Shown: in pieces, positions 8,696-16,022 of the stretch
Numbering within the stretch: position 1 is the first letter of the stretch
How the letters are laid out: the number at the start of each line of letters is the position of its first letter
Assembly: GCF_025837095.1 (NCBI RefSeq)
Contig: NZ_CP107551.1
Location: forward strand, 3,590,668-3,654,667
Source: Rhodococcus sp. Z13
Lineage (GTDB): Bacteria > Actinomycetota > Actinomycetes > Mycobacteriales > Mycobacteriaceae
Direction: 5' to 3'
Length of the DNA stretch: 64,000 bases
Program-made: the position numbers and the translations under genes
Notes under the pieces: model-generated
Told to the model about the DNA's origin: nothing
Seen by the model: only the letters and a program-made list of their open reading frames with translations
The model's database searches: none

Positions 8696-10509
8696 TGCAC
8701 CGCGGAATCGCCACCGTCTCGCTCTCCGGTGTTCTCGCCGACAAACTCGACGCGATCGCCGACGCCGGATTCGACGGGATCGAGATCTTCGACAACGACC
8801 TCATCGCGTCGCCGCTGTCCCCCGCCGAGGTGGCCCGCCGCTGCGCCGAGCTCGGTCTGACGATCGATCTGTTCCAGCCGGTCCGTGACATCGAGGGCGT
8901 CGACCCGCGGCGGTTCCCCGACGTCCTGCACCGCGTACGCCGCAAGCTCGAGGTGATGAACGAGCTCGGCGCGACGACCTTCCTGGCCTGCTCGAACGCG
9001 CTGCCGACCGCGATCGACGATCCCGACCTGTCCGCCGAGCAGCTGCACGCCGTCGGTGAGCTCGCCGCCGCGCACGGCGTCACCTTCGCCTACGAGGCAC
9101 TGGCCTGGGGACGGCACGTCAATCGGGTCGGGCAGGCCTGGGAGCTGGTGCAGCGCGCCGGCCATCCGGCGGTGACGCTGGCGGTGGACACCTTCCACAT
9201 GCTCGCCCGCGGCGACGACGGCCGCGCCCTCACCGGCGTCCCGGGCGAGCGCATCGGGTTCCTGCAGGTCGCCGACGCGCCCGTGCTCGAGATGAACGTC
9301 CTCGAATGGAGCCGTCACTTCCGCTGCTTCCCCGGCCAGGGGATGCTCGACGTCTCCGGGGTGGTCGCGGCGGTGCTCGACGCCGGCTACGACGGGCCGC
9401 TGTCGCTGGAGATCTTCAGCGACGTGGTGCGCGAAGCCGATCCGCACGTGACCGCGCGCGACGCGATGCGGTCGCTGCTGTTCCTCGAGGATCGGCTCGG
9501 TGCCCGGCTCACCGGTCCCGCGCGCGAGAAGGTGACGGTGGCCCCGCCCGTCCCGGCGCGCACCGACGCGGCGTTCGTCGAACTCGCCGACCCGGACCGC
9601 GCCGACTACCCCGCGCTGCTCACCGGTCTCGGTTTCCACATCGCCGGCCGGCACCGAAGCAAGCCCGTGGTGTGGTGGCGCAACGGCGGCGCGAACGTCG
9701 TCCTCAACGAGGAGCCCGCCCCGGGCCCGGCGGCGACCGCACTGGGTCTCGTCGCACCCGACGTCACCGCGGTGGCCGAGCGGGCCGCGAACCTGCTGTG
9801 GCCCGCAGTCGATCGCACGCGCGGCGAGGGCGAGGCGGGTCTGCCGGGCATCACCTCGCCGTCGGGTCTGCACGTCTTCGTCAGCGCCGAACCCGGTGAC
9901 GCCGACCACTGGCAGAACGACTTCGTGCCGGGCGACGTCGCGGACACCCCGGGCTGGCTCGGCCTCGACCACGTGGACGTCACCGTCGCCGCGGACGACC
10001 TCAACCAGGAACTGTCGTTCTTCCGCACCCTGTTCGGGCTGCGGCCGGAGGACCCGGAGGAGTACATCCAGCCGCAGGGCCGCCTGCGCATCCGTGCCCT
10101 GCGTGCAGAGAAGGGCGACCTGCGGGTCGCGCTGAACGTCTCGGAGACCGGCACCATCCCGCAGCGGCGGGGCGTGACCCAGCTGGCCTTCGCCACCGCC
10201 GACGTCGTCGACGCGGTCCGGCTCGCGCGGTCGCGCGGGGTGGAGTTCCTCCGGCCTCCCGCGAACTACTACGCCGATCTCGACGCCCGCTTCGCCCTCG
10301 ACCCCGAGCTGTTCACCGTTCTGCAGAGCAACGGTCTGCTCTACGACCGCAACGACGACGGCGGTGAATTCCTGCACGCCTACACCCTTCCCGTGCAGGG
10401 CGGCTTCCAGGTCGAGCTGCTCGAACGGCGCGGTGGTTACACCGGATACGGCGCCCCCAACGCGCACGTGCGGCTCGCGGCGGCCCGGGCGGGTTCAGCG
10501 GTCGCGTAG
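8695..10509 (+). CDS. 3-dehydroshikimate dehydratase, TIM barrel plus HPPD-like domain
   Basis: At 604 residues this is the two-domain type of dehydroshikimate dehydratase (QsuB/QuiC group) that makes protocatechuate. Residues 1 to about 280 form a sugar-phosphate-isomerase-like TIM barrel with metal-ligand candidates in YEALAWGRHVN, AVDTFHML and SLEIFSD. From about 295 to 590 there is a vicinal-oxygen-chelate pair related to 4-hydroxyphenylpyruvate dioxygenase, with GLDHVDVTV as one ligand-bearing strand. The ATG overlaps the previous stop. The last 15 bases overlap the convergent hydrolase gene. With the three preceding genes it completes conversion of quinate and shikimate to protocatechuate, which would enter the beta-ketoadipate pathway encoded elsewhere. 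Confidence 0.9.
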   Translation: MHRGIATVSLSGVLADKLDAIADAGFDGIEIFDNDLIASPLSPAEVARRCAELGLTIDLFQPVRDIEGVDPRRFPDVLHRVRRKLEVMNELGATTFLACSNALPTAIDDPDLSAEQLHAVGELAAAHGVTFAYEALAWGRHVNRVGQAWELVQRAGHPAVTLAVDTFHMLARGDDGRALTGVPGERIGFLQVADAPVLEMNVLEWSRHFRCFPGQGMLDVSGVVAAVLDAGYDGPLSLEIFSDVVREADPHVTARDAMRSLLFLEDRLGARLTGPAREKVTVAPPVPARTDAAFVELADPDRADYPALLTGLGFHIAGRHRSKPVVWWRNGGANVVLNEEPAPGPAATALGLVAPDVTAVAERAANLLWPAVDRTRGEGEAGLPGITSPSGLHVFVSAEPGDADHWQNDFVPGDVADTPGWLGLDHVDVTVAADDLNQELSFFRTLFGLRPEDPEEYIQPQGRLRIRALRAEKGDLRVALNVSETGTIPQRRGVTQLAFATADVVDAVRLARSRGVEFLRPPANYYADLDARFALDPELFTVLQSNGLLYDRNDDGGEFLHAYTLPVQGGFQVELLERRGGYTGYGAPNAHVRLAAARAGSAVA

Positions 10510-11352
10510 CCAGGCGACGATCTGCTCGACGGTGTCGGTGTTGTCGCGGATCCACCCGTTGTGGCCGAGGGCCCGGGGATTGTGCCATTCGGTGACCTCG
10601 GCCGACGGCAGCTTCCCGAGCAGGTGCCGCGCCGACGCGACCGGGGTGAGTTCGTCGCCCTCGATGGTGACGGACAGGACGGGCAGGGTGAGCCGGCCGA
10701 CGCGTTCCTCGTAGTCGATGTCCGCACCGGCCGGTTCGAACCGGCCGGTGCGGGCCAGCCGCGCCCAGTCCGAGATGAGCACCCGCGACTGCGGGCCGAA
10801 CCCGCCGACGTCGAGCCGGTCGCCGGGCCAGAACCCTGTGACCGCGGCGGTGAGCGACATCGCGGTGGACCCGAGCCACAGGCCCGGGCCGCGGATCGCA
10901 CCGTGGTGCCGGTAGTAGGGGGTGCCCGAGGCGACGAGGATCAGTCCGCCGAGCCGGCCCCGGATGCGGGCGGCGTAGAGCACCCCGAGCTGCCCGCCCA
11001 TCGAGTGACCGAGCAGGTAGGGCGTGGAGTCGGGGAACCGTTCCCGCACCACCTCGAAGACCGCCGGGAAGTGCGTCGCCACGATCTCGTGGTAGCCGTA
11101 GGTGCTGTCCGGTCCCGGTCGTGGACGGCTGTCGCCCTGCCCCGCGAGCTCGCAGATCGCGGCGTCGAAGCCGTGCGCGGCGACCGCCTCCGCGAACGGT
11201 TCGTAGTACCCGGCCGGGATACCGAGACCCGGCACGACGACGACCACCGCGCGGGTCGCGTCGCGCCGGGTCTCGTGCTCGTGGTCGGGCCCGGGGAACA
11301 GCCGCACCGGTGCGGTCGTGCCACCGGGGAGCTGGATCTGTACGGTCTCCAC
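10495..11352 (-). CDS. Alpha/beta hydrolase
   Basis: This is a 285-residue alpha/beta hydrolase with oxyanion-region motif VPGLGIPAGYY, the nucleophile elbow GHSMGG, and a late aspartate and histidine in GDELTPV and GHNGW. It looks like a lysophospholipase or esterase acting in the cytosol; the substrate is unknown. No signal peptide is visible. Its stop codon overlaps the end of the dehydroshikimate dehydratase gene by 15 bases, a tight convergent arrangement. The upstream gap to the nitroreductase gene is only 46 bases, so the two may share a transcript. Confidence 0.82.
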   Translation of the reverse strand: METVQIQLPGGTTAPVRLFPGPDHEHETRRDATRAVVVVVPGLGIPAGYYEPFAEAVAAHGFDAAICELAGQGDSRPRPGPDSTYGYHEIVATHFPAVFEVVRERFPDSTPYLLGHSMGGQLGVLYAARIRGRLGGLILVASGTPYYRHHGAIRGPGLWLGSTAMSLTAAVTGFWPGDRLDVGGFGPQSRVLISDWARLARTGRFEPAGADIDYEERVGRLTLPVLSVTIEGDELTPVASARHLLGKLPSAEVTEWHNPRALGHNGWIRDNTDTVEQIVAWLRDR

Positions 11353-11398
11353 GGCTCCAGACTAGGCCGGTGCGGCCCCCGCAGCTGCCGATTCGGTG

Positions 11399-12247
11399 TC
11401 AGTCGAGTCGGAAACCGCGTTCCTGCAATGCATCCCGGAGCGCTTCCCGGGAGCCGAACGCGCCGGGCGCGGAGAAACGGCTCAGCACCCGCGCGACCCA
11501 GCTCTCCGCCAGGCCCTGTTCGCGGTAGAACTCGGCGATCTCCGCCTCGTATGCGGCGACACCATCGTCGGTGTTCTCGGCCGCGTACTGCTCGCGGTGC
11601 AGCACGACGTCCTGGCCGAGCCGCGGCTTGACCTCGGGTGCGGCGTCCGGATCCGGGTGCCCCACCACCTGCCCGACCACCGCGAAGCTGTGGTCGGGCA
11701 GGTTCAGTTCGGCGGCCAGCTCGCGCGGATGGTTGCGCAGGGCCCCGATGTAGACGGCGCCGAGGCCGAGCGACTCGGCGGCGAGCGTCGCGTTCTGCGC
11801 GGCGAGCGCGGCGTCGACCACCCCGAGCAGGGCCGACTCGACGTATCCGGCGTTCACGAGGTCCTTGCCGTGCTGCTGCGCCAGGCGCGCGGCCCGCGCG
11901 AGGTCGGCGACCCAGACCAGCAGCAACGGGGCGTTGCGGACGACCGCCTGGTCGCCGGCGAGGGGCGCGATGCGGGCGAGGCGCTCGCGGTCGGTCACCG
12001 CGATCACGCTCCACAGCTGCAGGTTGCTGGAGCTGGCCGCCGACGACGCTGCCGCGACGATCGCCCGCAGGTGTTCCTCGGAGACCGGCTCCGGGAGGAA
12101 GGTCCGCACCGACCGGTGCGCGAGCTGCAGGGCGAGCACCTCGTTCCAGACCTCGGGGCCGATGTGTTCGGCCGCGCGCTGTGCCGCGCGCGCACCGTAA
12201 CGGCGGTGCAGAGCGGCGACGCGATCGTCGAGAACGGTGTCGGTCAT
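11399..12247 (-). CDS. Nitroreductase family NAD(P)H-dependent flavin oxidoreductase
   Basis: This 282-residue protein matches FMN-dependent nitroreductases of the NfsA/FRP type. RSVRTFLPEPV is the N-terminal FMN-phosphate-binding motif, SSNLQLWSV follows in the usual place, and GLGAVYIGALRNHP and GQVVGHPD are the later conserved blocks. Such enzymes reduce quinones, nitro compounds or flavins with NADPH in the cytosol; a physiological substrate cannot be read from the sequence. It is probably the first gene of a two-gene unit with the hydrolase. Confidence 0.85.
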   Translation of the reverse strand: MTDTVLDDRVAALHRRYGARAAQRAAEHIGPEVWNEVLALQLAHRSVRTFLPEPVSEEHLRAIVAAASSAASSSNLQLWSVIAVTDRERLARIAPLAGDQAVVRNAPLLLVWVADLARAARLAQQHGKDLVNAGYVESALLGVVDAALAAQNATLAAESLGLGAVYIGALRNHPRELAAELNLPDHSFAVVGQVVGHPDPDAAPEVKPRLGQDVVLHREQYAAENTDDGVAAYEAEIAEFYREQGLAESWVARVLSRFSAPGAFGSREALRDALQERGFRLD

Positions 12248-12341
12248 GGGGTCGGACTCCTTCCGTGGGGGTGTTGCCCGCCCAGTCTGCCCGGCCCTTC
12301 CCGCCGAGCCGAGAGTTCCCCTCAGCGTGATCCTGGACGGA

Positions 12342-12622
12342 CCCCGAGACGAGGTTCAGGGTCGATATCCGGGTACTTCCCGGATGTGCCGGAACCTCCC
12401 GGGCGACAGGATGAGGGCATGAACTTCGAGAGCGAAACCCCCCACCCCTTCACCCGGTCCTCCTCGCAGCACATGCTCGGTGGCGTGTGCGGCGGCCTGG
12501 CCGAGTACTTCCGCGTCGACGTCAACCTGGTCCGGGCCGGCACCGTCCTCGCCGGCTTCGTCACCGGCGGCGGAGCGGCGCTGTTCTACCTGGCGATGTG
12601 GATGATCCTCCCGGAGCACTGA
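12342..12622 (+). repeat. Segmental duplication, copy 1 (promoter plus PspC-like gene)
   Basis: About 280 bases, from CCCCGAGACGAGG to the stop codon of the PspC-like gene, are repeated at 14378-14659 in the same orientation with roughly 90 percent or higher identity. The match includes about 77 bases of upstream region, so promoter and gene were duplicated together. Confidence 0.85.
12419..12622 (+). CDS. Small PspC-domain membrane protein, copy 1
   Basis: This is a 67-residue protein consisting of little more than a PspC (phage shock protein C) domain: a hydrophilic N-terminus, the signature MLGGVCGGLAEYF at residues 19-31, and one hydrophobic segment from about residue 37 to 64. PspC domains sit in the inner membrane and take part in envelope-stress responses; this short form is common in actinobacteria. 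The ATG at 12419 follows a GACAGGATGAGG stretch. A near-identical paralogue lies at 14456 on the same strand. Confidence 0.85.
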   Translation: MNFESETPHPFTRSSSQHMLGGVCGGLAEYFRVDVNLVRAGTVLAGFVTGGGAALFYLAMWMILPEH

Positions 12623-12663
12623 CCCGGTCCCGTCACCGCCCGCCGCCCCCGAAGGAAATACGA

Positions 12664-12699
12664 ACGAGCCCGACCCCCGTGCAGCGGGGTCGGGCTCGT
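12664..12699. terminator. Strong bidirectional terminator
   Basis: ACGAGCCCGACCCC and its exact complement form a 14-bp stem with a loop of eight bases. It lies between the end of the PspC-like gene on the plus strand and the end of the mini-peptide gene on the minus strand. Confidence 0.8.
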
Positions 12700-12737
12700 G
12701 GGTCGGGCCGGCCTGAGCGCCTGCCCGGGAACCGCGG

Positions 12738-12830
12738 TTACAGCGAGCTGGTCAACAGGTTCGGCATGATCAGCAGGACCAGCTGGACGAGCTGGCCGAT
12801 GGCGTCGAGTCCGTTCGAGATACTGCCCAT
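12738..12830 (-). CDS. 30-residue hydrophobic mini-protein
   Basis: This is a very short frame, MGSISNGLDAIGQLVQLVLL followed by IMPNLLTSSL, with a strong GGAGG ribosome binding site 4 bases before its ATG. The product would be one amphipathic or hydrophobic helix with a serine-rich tail and no cleavable signal. A terminator follows its stop. It resembles in size and character the mycolated channel-forming peptides PorA and PorH of Corynebacterium (45-57 residues), although I see no sequence identity. Closely similar mini-genes lie at 12925 and 15570 and a mycoloyltransferase-like gene at 13210. Confidence 0.6.
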   Translation of the reverse strand: MGSISNGLDAIGQLVQLVLLIMPNLLTSSL

Positions 12831-12924
12831 CGTTCCTCCAGTTTTCCGCCGGAGACATCGGGTCCCCGGACCTCGGGTACAGCAGGATCGGATACTGCAG
12901 AGCTACGCCGTGCGACGAGCGACG

Positions 12925-13002
12925 TCAGCTGAAGAACTCCGCGGTCTGCGAGAGCAACGAGAAGATGAACGTGATGAGTTCGGTGATCGTGGTGCTACCC
13001 AT
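12925..13002 (-). CDS. 25-residue hydrophobic mini-protein
   Basis: The frame MGSTTITELITFIFSLLSQT plus AEFFS is preceded by an AGGAGG ribosome binding site 5 bases upstream. It shares the start MGS and the hydrophobic-helix-then-polar-tail plan with the peptide at 12738, 94 bases downstream on the same strand, suggesting a small operon or tandem paralogues. Each of the two has GATACTGCAG upstream (12890-12899 and 13026-13035). Its function is unknown; a channel-forming or surface peptide is an inference from its properties and from the adjacent mycoloyltransferase-like gene. Confidence 0.55.
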   Translation of the reverse strand: MGSTTITELITFIFSLLSQTAEFFS

Positions 13003-13209
13003 GGACCCTCCTGGTGTGAGTTCGAAGATACTGCAGCACAACATCTTTCATAACTCTGTGCCGTAACACACCCTACGCACCGATATCGGATCCGTCAACA
13101 CTTCGTAACTCACCGATAAATACCGTATCCCTTGCCCGGGAACACTTTTAACGCGAGGTCCGCGTACCCTGCCGGAGCGGGCCACGCCGGGAGGTCCAGG
13201 TTCGGATGA

Positions 13210-14208
13210 TTACGCGCCGATGGCCCTCGCAATCATGGGCCACGAGGCGTGCAGATCGTCCTGCCAGTAACCCCACGAGTGGGTGCCCACGGGACGGAAC
13301 TCGAAATGTGCTGGGATACCGAGCTCGTCGAGTCGAACGGCGAGGCGTCGGGTGCAGGCGTCCACCGCGGCCTCGATGGCGCCTCCCACCACGATCTGGT
13401 TCAGCAACAGCGCCGGGTCGTTCCCGACCGATCGCGCACCGAGATGCTCGTGCGGGCCCGGCAGGCCGGTGGCCGACGAGATGTACAGGGCGTGTCCGCG
13501 CAACTTGTCGGCATTGACGTACGGATCGTTGTCGACCCATCCCGCACCACCATCCGGCCCCCACATGTTCTCGACGTCCGCCTCGCCGCGACTTTCGACC
13601 ACTGCGCGGACGTAGAGCCGCCCGAGTTCCGTACTGGTCTCGGCGCAACCGCTGTACGCCCCCACCGCCTTGTAGAGACCCGGTCGTGCAATCGCCAGGT
13701 TCAGCACCGATGTCCCGGACATCGACAGTCCCGCAATCGCATTGACTCCGGTGGTACCGAACTGCTCGTCGATGATCGGTGGAAGCTCCTGCGTGAGGAA
13801 GGTGGTCCACTTGTTGCGGCCGAGCACGGGATCGTCACGGATCCAGTCCGTGTAGTAGGTGAAGGATCCGTCCAGCGGAGTGACCACGTTGACATTCTTG
13901 TCGGAGAAGAAGTCGTCCACATCCGTCTGGGCTTCCCAGGTCGCGCGCCCGTTCCCGCCGCCCGCACCGTTCAGGAGGTACAAGGTGGGCCGCGGTTCGC
14001 TCGTGTCGGGAGGTGTCCGGATCCGCAACCGTACGACGCGATCCATTGCCGCCGAGTACACGTGGGCGATGAGCGTGCGGTCACCCTCGGCATCGATCCG
14101 GGTCGGGTGGGAGGCCGGCTGCGCGGACGTTCCGCTCGGCACGACGAGCGCCGCCACCGCGGCCATCGAGAGCACGACGAGCATCCGCCGGATCCGAGTC
14201 GAAACCAA
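13210..14208 (-). CDS. Secreted mycoloyltransferase-like (antigen 85 family) esterase
   Basis: This is a 332-residue exported alpha/beta hydrolase of the esterase D/antigen 85 group. A signal peptide (MLVVLSMAAVAALVVPSG, cut near TSAQPA) is followed by LYLLNGAGGG, the nucleophile in GLSMSG and the late histidine in GTHSWGYW, the antigen 85 order. Family members move mycolic acids between trehalose, arabinogalactan and sometimes proteins in the outer envelope. I chose the TTG at 14208 because a GGGGGAGGTG ribosome binding site lies 8 bases upstream; an ATG at 14184 is possible and the frame is open to 14301. The flanking mini-protein genes make protein mycoloylation a plausible role. Confidence 0.82.
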   Translation of the reverse strand: MVSTRIRRMLVVLSMAAVAALVVPSGTSAQPASHPTRIDAEGDRTLIAHVYSAAMDRVVRLRIRTPPDTSEPRPTLYLLNGAGGGNGRATWEAQTDVDDFFSDKNVNVVTPLDGSFTYYTDWIRDDPVLGRNKWTTFLTQELPPIIDEQFGTTGVNAIAGLSMSGTSVLNLAIARPGLYKAVGAYSGCAETSTELGRLYVRAVVESRGEADVENMWGPDGGAGWVDNDPYVNADKLRGHALYISSATGLPGPHEHLGARSVGNDPALLLNQIVVGGAIEAAVDACTRRLAVRLDELGIPAHFEFRPVGTHSWGYWQDDLHASWPMIARAIGA

Positions 14209-14377
14209 CCGCGTGCACCTCCCCCGCTTATGCGACAAGAGGCTCCGGGCCACCGGAGCGACGAACAGACAACCGCGACCATGTATACCCGAGGGGTTCA
14301 CAGAAATGTCACGGTTCGGTGAAAGTGATCCCGTTCCCGGTCTCCGTCAGGACTCGGGACCGTGGGTCCGGGGTCGT

Positions 14378-14659
14378 CCCCGAGACGAGGATCAGGGTCG
14401 ATATCCGGGTACTTCCCGGATGTGCCGGAACCTCCCGGGCGACAGGATGAATGGCATGAACTTCGAGAGCGAAACCCCCCGTCCCTTCACCCGGTCCTCC
14501 TCGCAGCGCATGCTCGGTGGCGTGTGCGGCGGCCTGGCCGAGTACTTCCGCGTCGACGTCAACCTCGTCCGGGCCGGCACCGTCCTCGCCGGCTTTGTCT
14601 CCGGCGGCGGGGCAGCGCTGCTCTACCTCGCGCTGTGGATGCTGATTCCCGAGCACTGA
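14378..14659 (+). repeat. Segmental duplication, copy 2 (promoter plus PspC-like gene)
   Basis: This is the second copy of the unit at 12342-12622, offset by 2036-2037 bases. A single-base insertion just before the start codon creates an extra in-frame ATG (14447) that copy 1 lacks. Confidence 0.85.
14456..14659 (+). CDS. Small PspC-domain membrane protein, copy 2
   Basis: This is a 67-residue paralogue of the protein at 12419, with only about eight conservative substitutions (for example Ser for Thr in FVSGGG). It has the same PspC signature MLGGVCGGLAEYF and the same hydrophobic C-terminal segment. An in-frame ATG at 14447 would add three residues; I keep the start shared with copy 1. Retention of the reading frame and hydrophobicity shows selection for function in both copies. 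Confidence 0.85.
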   Translation: MNFESETPRPFTRSSSQRMLGGVCGGLAEYFRVDVNLVRAGTVLAGFVSGGGAALLYLALWMLIPEH

Positions 14660-14678
14660 GCCGGGCCTCCCGAGACAC

Positions 14679-14713
14679 GGCTGCGCCCCCGGTGAGCACC
14701 GGGGGCCGCAGCC
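14679..14713. terminator. Bidirectional terminator hairpin
   Basis: GGCTGCG and CCCCCGGTG pair with CACCGGGGG and CGCAGCC around a two-base loop, with one bulged base. It separates the convergent ends of the second PspC-like gene and the glycine-rich gene. Confidence 0.7.
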
Positions 14714-14735
14714 ACGTTCGGAAGGATGGTGGTTG

Positions 14736-14960
14736 CTACATGCTGCCGAGCATTCCGCTTCCACCCAGAGGGCTGCCTCCGCCGCTTCCGCTGCCGAACG
14801 GGAAGCTGCCACCGAGGCCACCGCCGCCCAGACCACCGAGACCCCCGCCGCCCAGACCACCGCCGCCGGAGCCTCCGAGACCGCCTCCGAGACCGCCACC
14901 GCCGAGGCCGCCGCCTCCCTGTAGTTCCATGAGTAGTGCGAGAAGATCCATGAGGCCCAT
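14736..14960 (-). CDS. Glycine-rich 74-residue protein
   Basis: The product begins with an amphipathic helix-like MGLMDLLALLMELQ and continues with about 37 residues made almost only of glycine and leucine (GGGGLGG units), then a Gly-Ser-rich tail with SFPFGSG. An AAGGAG ribosome binding site lies 7 bases before the ATG at 14960. The upstream frame is open but has no supported start. Glycine-rich repeats of this kind occur in surface or cell-wall proteins; no signal peptide is present. It belongs by position and by its short leucine-rich N-terminus with the mini-proteins at 12738, 12925 and 15570. Confidence 0.65.
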   Translation of the reverse strand: MGLMDLLALLMELQGGGGLGGGGLGGGLGGSGGGGLGGGGLGGLGGGGLGGSFPFGSGSGGGSPLGGSGMLGSM

Positions 14961-15503
14961 GTGAAACTCCTTCGTCCGACGATGCACCGAGTGGATTTCG
15001 TCCGCCGGCTTCGCACACACCTGCGAGGTCGGTTGGGCTCGACTCGATTCTGACCGCATCCACCCGGCTTTCGGGTCAGGACGAACGAAAAATACCGGAC
15101 TCGTTATCCGCAGGTGTTCATGATCACGAATTCTTGTACGTCGGCACAGAATTCGTGACGTCGGGAATTCGACGTATTTCCGCTTCGTTCCCTTCACCCG
15201 GAATTCGTCTCCCGGACACGACTCGGCCGCGACACCCCGGGGATAGCGCGGCGGCGTGACCTGCGGCTACAGTCTCTGCGCGGCGGATCCGCCGAGGGGG
15301 CGCTCCGCGGCGGATACCGCCCTACGGCATGAGGCCTCCCCGAGGCCTCAGCCATTCCGACGCGTACCTCGATATCCGTTCGTGATCGATACGCGAATCG
15401 ACAGGGAAATCGTCGGACATCGTCATCGACCTCACCCGGGAACCGAATGCTGCCGACGACTCGGGTCACCCGTCGATCGGCAGAAGAATTTCCCGAGACA
15501 AAA
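14961..15503. other. 543-base non-coding stretch with clustered GAATTC repeats and an inverted repeat
   Basis: I see no supported gene here. Four GAATTC motifs occur at 15128, 15149, 15165 and 15201; the first three are each followed closely by ACGT(C). A perfect inverted repeat, TGAGGCCTC-CCC-GAGGCCTCA, is at 15330-15350. The stretch probably holds the promoter and operators of the glycine-rich gene and could encode a small RNA. Confidence 0.4.
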
Positions 15504-15540
15504 TACTGCGCCCCTCGGCGGAGAGCCGAGGGGCGCAGTA
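15504..15540. terminator. Strong terminator of the 40-residue peptide gene
   Basis: TACTGCGCCCCTCGGC and its exact complement make a perfect 16-bp stem with a GGAGA loop. On the minus strand it is followed by TTTTGTCTC, so it should terminate the mini-gene ending at 15570. Confidence 0.85.
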
Positions 15541-15569
15541 TCAGCTTCGGAGCTGTACAGTCTCCGGAA

Positions 15570-15692
15570 TTACTGAGCGGCGCTGCCCGAATCGATCGCC
15601 GAGCTACCGGCGTCGAGGAGGGTCTGGCCCAGGTCGCTGGTGAGGAAGCTGGCGACAGAGCCGACAAGCTTGATGATCTCGAAGATCTCCAT
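15570..15692 (-). CDS. 40-residue amphipathic mini-protein
   Basis: The frame MEIFEIIKLVGSVASFLTSD then LGQTLLDAGSSAIDSGSAAQ has a GAAGGAGAA ribosome binding site 5 bases before the ATG and a perfect terminator after the stop, so it is very probably expressed. It would form an amphipathic helix with an acidic, serine-rich tail and no signal peptide, much like corynebacterial PorA/PorH channel peptides in size, charge and organisation. I see no identity that would prove homology. It is the third such mini-gene within 3 kb. Confidence 0.65.
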   Translation of the reverse strand: MEIFEIIKLVGSVASFLTSDLGQTLLDAGSSAIDSGSAAQ

Positions 15693-15978
15693 GTGATTCT
15701 CCTTCACCCGTTCATCCCGAGCGGGTATGTAGACCGATTTCAACGCCCGAAATTTACCGAGCTCGCGTCAATTCTGAACACACCCCTGCCAGCTGCGCGA
15801 CCCCCACGCGGGTATATCGGACTGTGATCTTCTTCACATCACGTTCCCGTTCTTGAAACATTTCGGATAACCGCAGGTCAGAGGTATGAGCGACTAAAAC
15901 GGAACGACCGTACCTGATTCGCCACGCCGTGTCGGAGCGCCGATTCGACACGCGGACGGCGGCCCACTCCACGGTAAT
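15693..15978. other. Non-coding spacer before the catabolic island
   Basis: These 286 bases are lower in GC than the rest and contain no supported frame. They should carry the promoter of the minus-strand mini-gene and, at the right end, that of the MFS gene. The island operator begins directly after. Confidence 0.4.
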
Positions 15979-16010
15979 ATTGGATCCAATCATAAATTTA
16001 TTGAATCCAA
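15979..16010. promoter_or_regulatory. GntR operator pair (site A) before the MFS gene
   Basis: The perfect palindrome ATTGGATCCAAT is at 15979-15990 and a one-mismatch copy TTGAATCCAA at 16001-16010, two helical turns apart, directly before the MFS gene start. This is one of six perfect sites in the island. Two phased sites suggest cooperative binding. Confidence 0.75.
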
Positions 16011-16022
16011 GTGAGGAATCTC

